DNA of 64,000 nucleotides, from assembly GCA_964573705.1 (NCBI GenBank), contig CAZNLT010000001.1:1-64000 (forward strand), written 5' to 3'. The DNA is from JAABSQ01 sp964573705. Its GTDB lineage: Bacteria > Desulfobacterota > Desulfobacteria > Desulfobacterales > Desulfococcaceae. Positions 60,746-64,000 of the stretch are shown here, piece after piece. The position numbers were made by a program, and so were the translations under genes. The stretch's first letter is position 1, and every line of letters starts with the position of its first letter. The notes below the pieces were generated by a model. It was not told the origin of the DNA. It saw nothing but the letters and a program-made list of their open reading frames with translations, and did no database searches.

Positions 60746-61245
60746 TGAACACCGCCATGAAATGGATGCTTATCTCGGTTTCGGCGATCGTGCTGTCGGG
60801 GTGCAGCGAATACGGACGAATGCGGGAAACCCCCGGTGAAAAGCCCCATGAAGAACCGCTGTTGATCATGACAGACGGCATCGTACCTTTCGACGGCGGG
60901 GAAGCGCTTTATCGGAATGTGCCTGAAGCGGCGCTCGAATCGCCCTTCGACATGAACGATGCCGCAGTGATCGCAGCCGGCGCAAAAGAATACGTCAATT
61001 ATTGTATTCATTGCCACGGCAAAAATTATGACGGCTACGGCACGGTGGGGCAGAGTTTTGCGCCGAAGCCCGACGATTTGACCGGCAGACATGTTCAGGA
61101 AAAGTCCGAGGGGGCGATTTTCAAATACATCGGGTACAGCGAACCCGAAAGTCGGCACCCGGCACTGGCCACGACCGTATCGATTCCCGACCGCTGGCGC
61201 ATCACCGCATTCATTAAATCCCTATCGGATTCCGCCCATCGGTGA
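60742..61245 (+). CDS. Monoheme cytochrome c lipoprotein (ActE-like) without an axial Met
   Basis: A 167-residue lipoprotein (lipobox VLSGC, Cys21) with one heme motif C88-C91-H92. No Met exists after residue 71, so the usual C-terminal axial Met is absent; His139 followed by Pro (ESRHPAL) lies where an MP pair is normally found. The size, lipoprotein anchor and ACIII context fit ActE, displaced to the end of the operon. It could shuttle electrons from ActA to the oxidase. It overlaps the CcoI start by 4 bases. Confidence 0.75.
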   Translation: MMNTAMKWMLISVSAIVLSGCSEYGRMRETPGEKPHEEPLLIMTDGIVPFDGGEALYRNVPEAALESPFDMNDAAVIAAGAKEYVNYCIHCHGKNYDGYGTVGQSFAPKPDDLTGRHVQEKSEGAIFKYIGYSEPESRHPALATTVSIPDRWRITAFIKSLSDSAHR

Positions 61246-63713
61246 CGCCCACCGACACTTGTGATCTCTGCGGTCTGCCGCTGCGCTGCGGTACTGTTTC
61301 CGCCGAATTTGCAGGCCATACCCACCGATTCTGCTGCCCCGGATGCCGACAGGTCTTCCGCATGCTCCTGGAGGCATCCGATTCGCCGGACCCGGCCCAT
61401 TTCAAGGAAACCGAACTCTTCCGGAAATGCCGGGAAATGGGGGTCATTCCCCGGGATGAAACCGACCTTCAACACCGGTCCGAAAGGGCCGGGGTTTCCG
61501 AAGATCCTCATACCGATTCCGCCGATGAAGCCCCGAGCGACGGCCACTTTCTGGATCTGACCCTTACAGTCGAGGGGATGTGGTGCCCGGCCTGCGCCTG
61601 GGTCATCGATGCCTCCCTTCGAAAACTGGACGGGGTCCTCAGTTCCACCGCCAATTTTTCCACCGATATTCTCCGCTGCCGGTACAATCCGGTGCTGACC
61701 TCCCCCGATGCCGTCATCCGCCGCATCGAAACCCTTGGATACCGGGCCGCCGTTTTCGGGGAGGAAGGGGGTCTGCCCAAACGAAAAGAGTTCATCCGGT
61801 TCTGCGTCGCCGCCCTCTTCACCATGAACGTGATGATGCTCTCCTTTGCCCTCTACACCGGGTTTTTCACCCATTTCGACATGGATACCATCTATAAACT
61901 CTCCTGGCCCATTTTCGGTTTGGCCTCGATTCCCTTTTTCTACGGCGGATGGACCATTCACCGGCGGGCCTGGTCCGGTGTCTTCTCCGGGGCATTCACC
62001 ATGGAGACCCTGATCAGCGCCGCCTCGGCCGCCGCCTATTTTTACAGCCTCTTCAACCTGATGTACGGCACCCTGCACCTCTATTTCGACACCGCTTCCA
62101 TGCTGATCACCCTGACCCTGCTGGGCAAGCTTCTGGAAAGGAACGCCAAGGACCGGGTGCTCTCCGACCTGGAGGCTTTTTTTTCTCTCAAGCCCGCCAA
62201 AGTAAAAATCCGAACCGATGCCGATCCCCAAGGCCGGTACGTGTCCATCGAAATGCTTCAATCGGGAGATGAATTCATCGCCGATGCCGACGAGATCGTG
62301 CCGGCGGACGGATTGATCCTGGAGGGGAGGGGAACGGTGGATGAATCCTCCCTCACCGGCGAAGCCACCCCGATTTCCAAAAAACCGGGGGATCTATTGA
62401 AAAGCGGCGCCCGGATCACCCACGGCCGCTTTCGGGTGCGGGCGGATGGGGTGGGAGACGATTCGATTCTGGGGCAGATGATCTCCATCATGGAGCAGAC
62501 CCTGAGCCGGAAAATCGCCGTCGAAGGCCGCACCGATGTTCTGCTCCAATGGTTTGTACCGGCTATTCTGGTCCTGGCGGCGGGGACCGGTGCGGTCGGC
62601 TTTTGGCTGGGATTGTCCTTTGAGGCGGCCATGATTCGGGCCATCACCGTCATGGTGATCTCCTGCCCCTGCGCATTGGGCATCGCCATTCCGCTGGCCC
62701 GGGTGGCCGGGATTTCCCTGGCGGGCGGGAGCGGCATCCTGGTGCGGGATTTTTCCGCATTCGAGGCGGCCGAACGGGTGGATACGGTGGTCTTCGACAA
62801 GACCGGCACCCTGACCCGAGGCCGGTATACCTTGCAACAGATTCTCCCCCGGGGACCTTTCTCCGAGGAAACCCTTCTTTCTTTGGCGCTGGCACTGGAG
62901 ACGGCATCCGACCATCCCATCGCATCGGAGGTTCGACGGGCGGCGGATAGAAAAGGGCTTCCGCCTGTACCGGTTCAGTCGGTCACCGTTCATGAAAACG
63001 GCGTCTCCGGCATCTGGGACGGAAAGCGGGTCCGGGTCGGCGCACCGGCTTTTGTCTTTGAAGAACCGGGTACGATGGAATCCATGATGGAGGGGATGGC
63101 TCACCCGATTGAAGAGGATGCTTCCCGGGTCTATATGGCGGTTGATGAATATCCGGCCGGAATTCTGGTTTTCGGGGACGAAATTCGAGAAGGCGCTTTC
63201 GAGGCGGTGGGGAAACTGGCCCGGAAAGGAATGGGATTATACCTTGTTTCCGGAGACGGAGAAGAGACCACTCAAGCCATTGGGAACCGATTGGGAATTG
63301 ACCATCATCTCGGCGATCAATTGCCCGCCGAGAAGGCGGGGTTTGTAAAAGCGCTTCAGCAGGAGGGGCGCATCACAGCCATGGTCGGCGACGGCATCAA
63401 TGATGCCCCGGCCCTGGTCCAGTCGGATCTCTCCATCGCCATCCATTCCGGCAGCCACCTGGGAAAAGAAGCGGCCTCCATCACCCTGATGCGCGGCGAC
63501 CCCCGCCAGATTCTTTCATTTCTCGATCTGGCCCGCCGGGTCAACCGGAAAATCCATCAGAATTTCTTCTGTTCGGTGATCTACAATGTCTTGGCCATTC
63601 CCATCGCCATGAGCGGCCTGTTGACACCGGTGATTGCGGTGATCGCCATGCTGCTGAGCAGTTTGACGGTGATCGGGAATACCTTGCTGCTGATGAAAGG
63701 AGCCGGGAAGTAA
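61242..63713 (+). CDS. ccoI: Copper-translocating P-type ATPase (CcoI/FixI type)
   Basis: An 823-residue P1B ATPase starting at GTG. The N-terminus has the Cys-rich ATPase-catalytic-binding domain (CDLCGLPLRCG, CCPGCRQVF) typical of CcoI, then a heavy-metal domain with GMWCPACAW. Eight membrane segments carry the CPC ion motif (SCPCALG); the actuator has LTGEATPIS, the phosphorylation site is DKTGT and the hinge GDGIND. It supplies copper for oxidase assembly and is placed last in the operon. Confidence 0.9.
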   Translation: MTPTDTCDLCGLPLRCGTVSAEFAGHTHRFCCPGCRQVFRMLLEASDSPDPAHFKETELFRKCREMGVIPRDETDLQHRSERAGVSEDPHTDSADEAPSDGHFLDLTLTVEGMWCPACAWVIDASLRKLDGVLSSTANFSTDILRCRYNPVLTSPDAVIRRIETLGYRAAVFGEEGGLPKRKEFIRFCVAALFTMNVMMLSFALYTGFFTHFDMDTIYKLSWPIFGLASIPFFYGGWTIHRRAWSGVFSGAFTMETLISAASAAAYFYSLFNLMYGTLHLYFDTASMLITLTLLGKLLERNAKDRVLSDLEAFFSLKPAKVKIRTDADPQGRYVSIEMLQSGDEFIADADEIVPADGLILEGRGTVDESSLTGEATPISKKPGDLLKSGARITHGRFRVRADGVGDDSILGQMISIMEQTLSRKIAVEGRTDVLLQWFVPAILVLAAGTGAVGFWLGLSFEAAMIRAITVMVISCPCALGIAIPLARVAGISLAGGSGILVRDFSAFEAAERVDTVVFDKTGTLTRGRYTLQQILPRGPFSEETLLSLALALETASDHPIASEVRRAADRKGLPPVPVQSVTVHENGVSGIWDGKRVRVGAPAFVFEEPGTMESMMEGMAHPIEEDASRVYMAVDEYPAGILVFGDEIREGAFEAVGKLARKGMGLYLVSGDGEETTQAIGNRLGIDHHLGDQLPAEKAGFVKALQQEGRITAMVGDGINDAPALVQSDLSIAIHSGSHLGKEAASITLMRGDPRQILSFLDLARRVNRKIHQNFFCSVIYNVLAIPIAMSGLLTPVIAVIAMLLSSLTVIGNTLLLMKGAGK

Positions 63714-63780
63714 TTTTTTTGGATTTTGACGGATAGAGGAAGCCCGTGTCGGAACCGGCTCATCAGCGCCGACAGGGTTT

Positions 63781-63999
63781 TTATGGCTCAGTTGCTTCTC
63801 TGGCGCCTTTTTGGATGGTTTCGTCCATTTCCTTTATCGATTTCGGCTTCCCCGAGTATTTCAACAGACCGGCCACTTCATCTGATTGGTCGGGTTTATA
63901 AGGGTCTCCATCTTTGATCCTGCCGGAATCCCTCGAACCGATAAAACCGGCCAGTTCTTCAATATGACGCTTTAAAGTTTCAGACTGGGACAGCAGCAT
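63781..63999 (-). CDS. Probable antitoxin, possibly cut by the window edge
   Basis: A minus-strand 72-residue frame begins at 63999, one base from the edge, so it may extend further. The end KPKSIKEMDETIQKGAREATEP resembles VapB-type antitoxin tails, which wrap around the PIN toxin. The usual DNA-binding N-terminal domain is not seen here and might lie beyond the window. No toxin follows it on this strand within the 67 bases before ccoI. Confidence 0.45.
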   Translation of the reverse strand: MLLSQSETLKRHIEELAGFIGSRDSGRIKDGDPYKPDQSDEVAGLLKYSGKPKSIKEMDETIQKGAREATEP

Positions 64000-64000
64000 C

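Noticed and set aside
63726..63917. 63-codon plus-strand frame after ccoI
   Set aside because: No family character; the minus-strand frame there has an antitoxin-like tail.

Overview
The window looks like chromosomal DNA from a Gram-negative, respiring, probably Desulfobacterota-type bacterium. Pointers are an MSHA-type type IV pilus cluster, a Ser/Thr kinase with an N-terminal MJ0042 zinc motif, an AblB beta-lysine acetyltransferase, and an alternative complex III operon joined to a cbb3-type oxidase. This placement is an inference from gene content, not from a marker gene. Most of the window is visibly GC-rich. Two stretches are more AT-rich: the left edge (about 1-2060) and the pilus cluster (about 16-31.4 kb).

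Layout. 0-2 kb: a 5'-truncated LRR/FN3/dockerin gene and a UPF0175/DUF3368 toxin-antitoxin pair. 2-8.8 kb (minus): a polyamine-type ABC importer (two permeases, a Tat-exported binding protein, an ATPase) followed by a proline-racemase-family enzyme and a YtcJ-type amidohydrolase, apparently one uptake-and-catabolism operon. 9-15.5 kb: ablB, a thiol-dioxygenase-like cupin with a molybdopterin oxidoreductase, an unknown protein, endonuclease V with a membrane-anchored methyltransferase, a HIT protein and a flavodoxin-like protein. 15.7 kb: tRNA-Arg(ACG) with its own promoter.

16-31.4 kb (plus): an MSHA-like pilus cluster in the order MshI/PilM-N, MshJ/PilO, MshK/PilP, MshL secretin, MshM ATPase, MshE ATPase with a c-di-GMP-type N-terminal domain, and MshG. 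A membrane-anchored sigma-54 activator follows, then a good sigma-54 promoter directly before the major pilin, then minor pilins and a LamG-bearing pilus-tip-like protein. A U32-family gene follows closely.

33.6-49 kb: a transmembrane Ser/Thr kinase with an extracytoplasmic Cache domain; an SH3x4-AMIN periplasmic protein; YceI; a cupin; a minus-strand operon with a CBS protein, a DUF3015 gene interrupted by an in-frame stop, a DUF4105 protein and a B12-fold protein; then a minus-strand operon with a hybrid histidine kinase, an AI-2E-family permease, a 60-residue protein and a short zinc-hook ATPase; and UbiE/MenG.

49-64 kb (plus): pyruvoyl arginine decarboxylase plus agmatinase (arginine to putrescine), a likely structured leader RNA, then an alternative complex III operon (ActB, C, D, F, A) running directly into cbb3 oxidase genes (CcoN, a diheme CcoO-type fusion, small membrane proteins, a cytochrome c lipoprotein) and the copper ATPase CcoI. 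This could form a quinol-to-oxygen respiratory unit without a bc1 complex. The right edge cuts into a probable antitoxin gene.

The strongest candidates for something little described are the membrane-tethered sigma-54 activator paired with the pilin promoter, the ACIII-cbb3 fusion operon with unusual heme sites, and the kinase/AI-2E/60-aa/zinc-hook ATPase operon.
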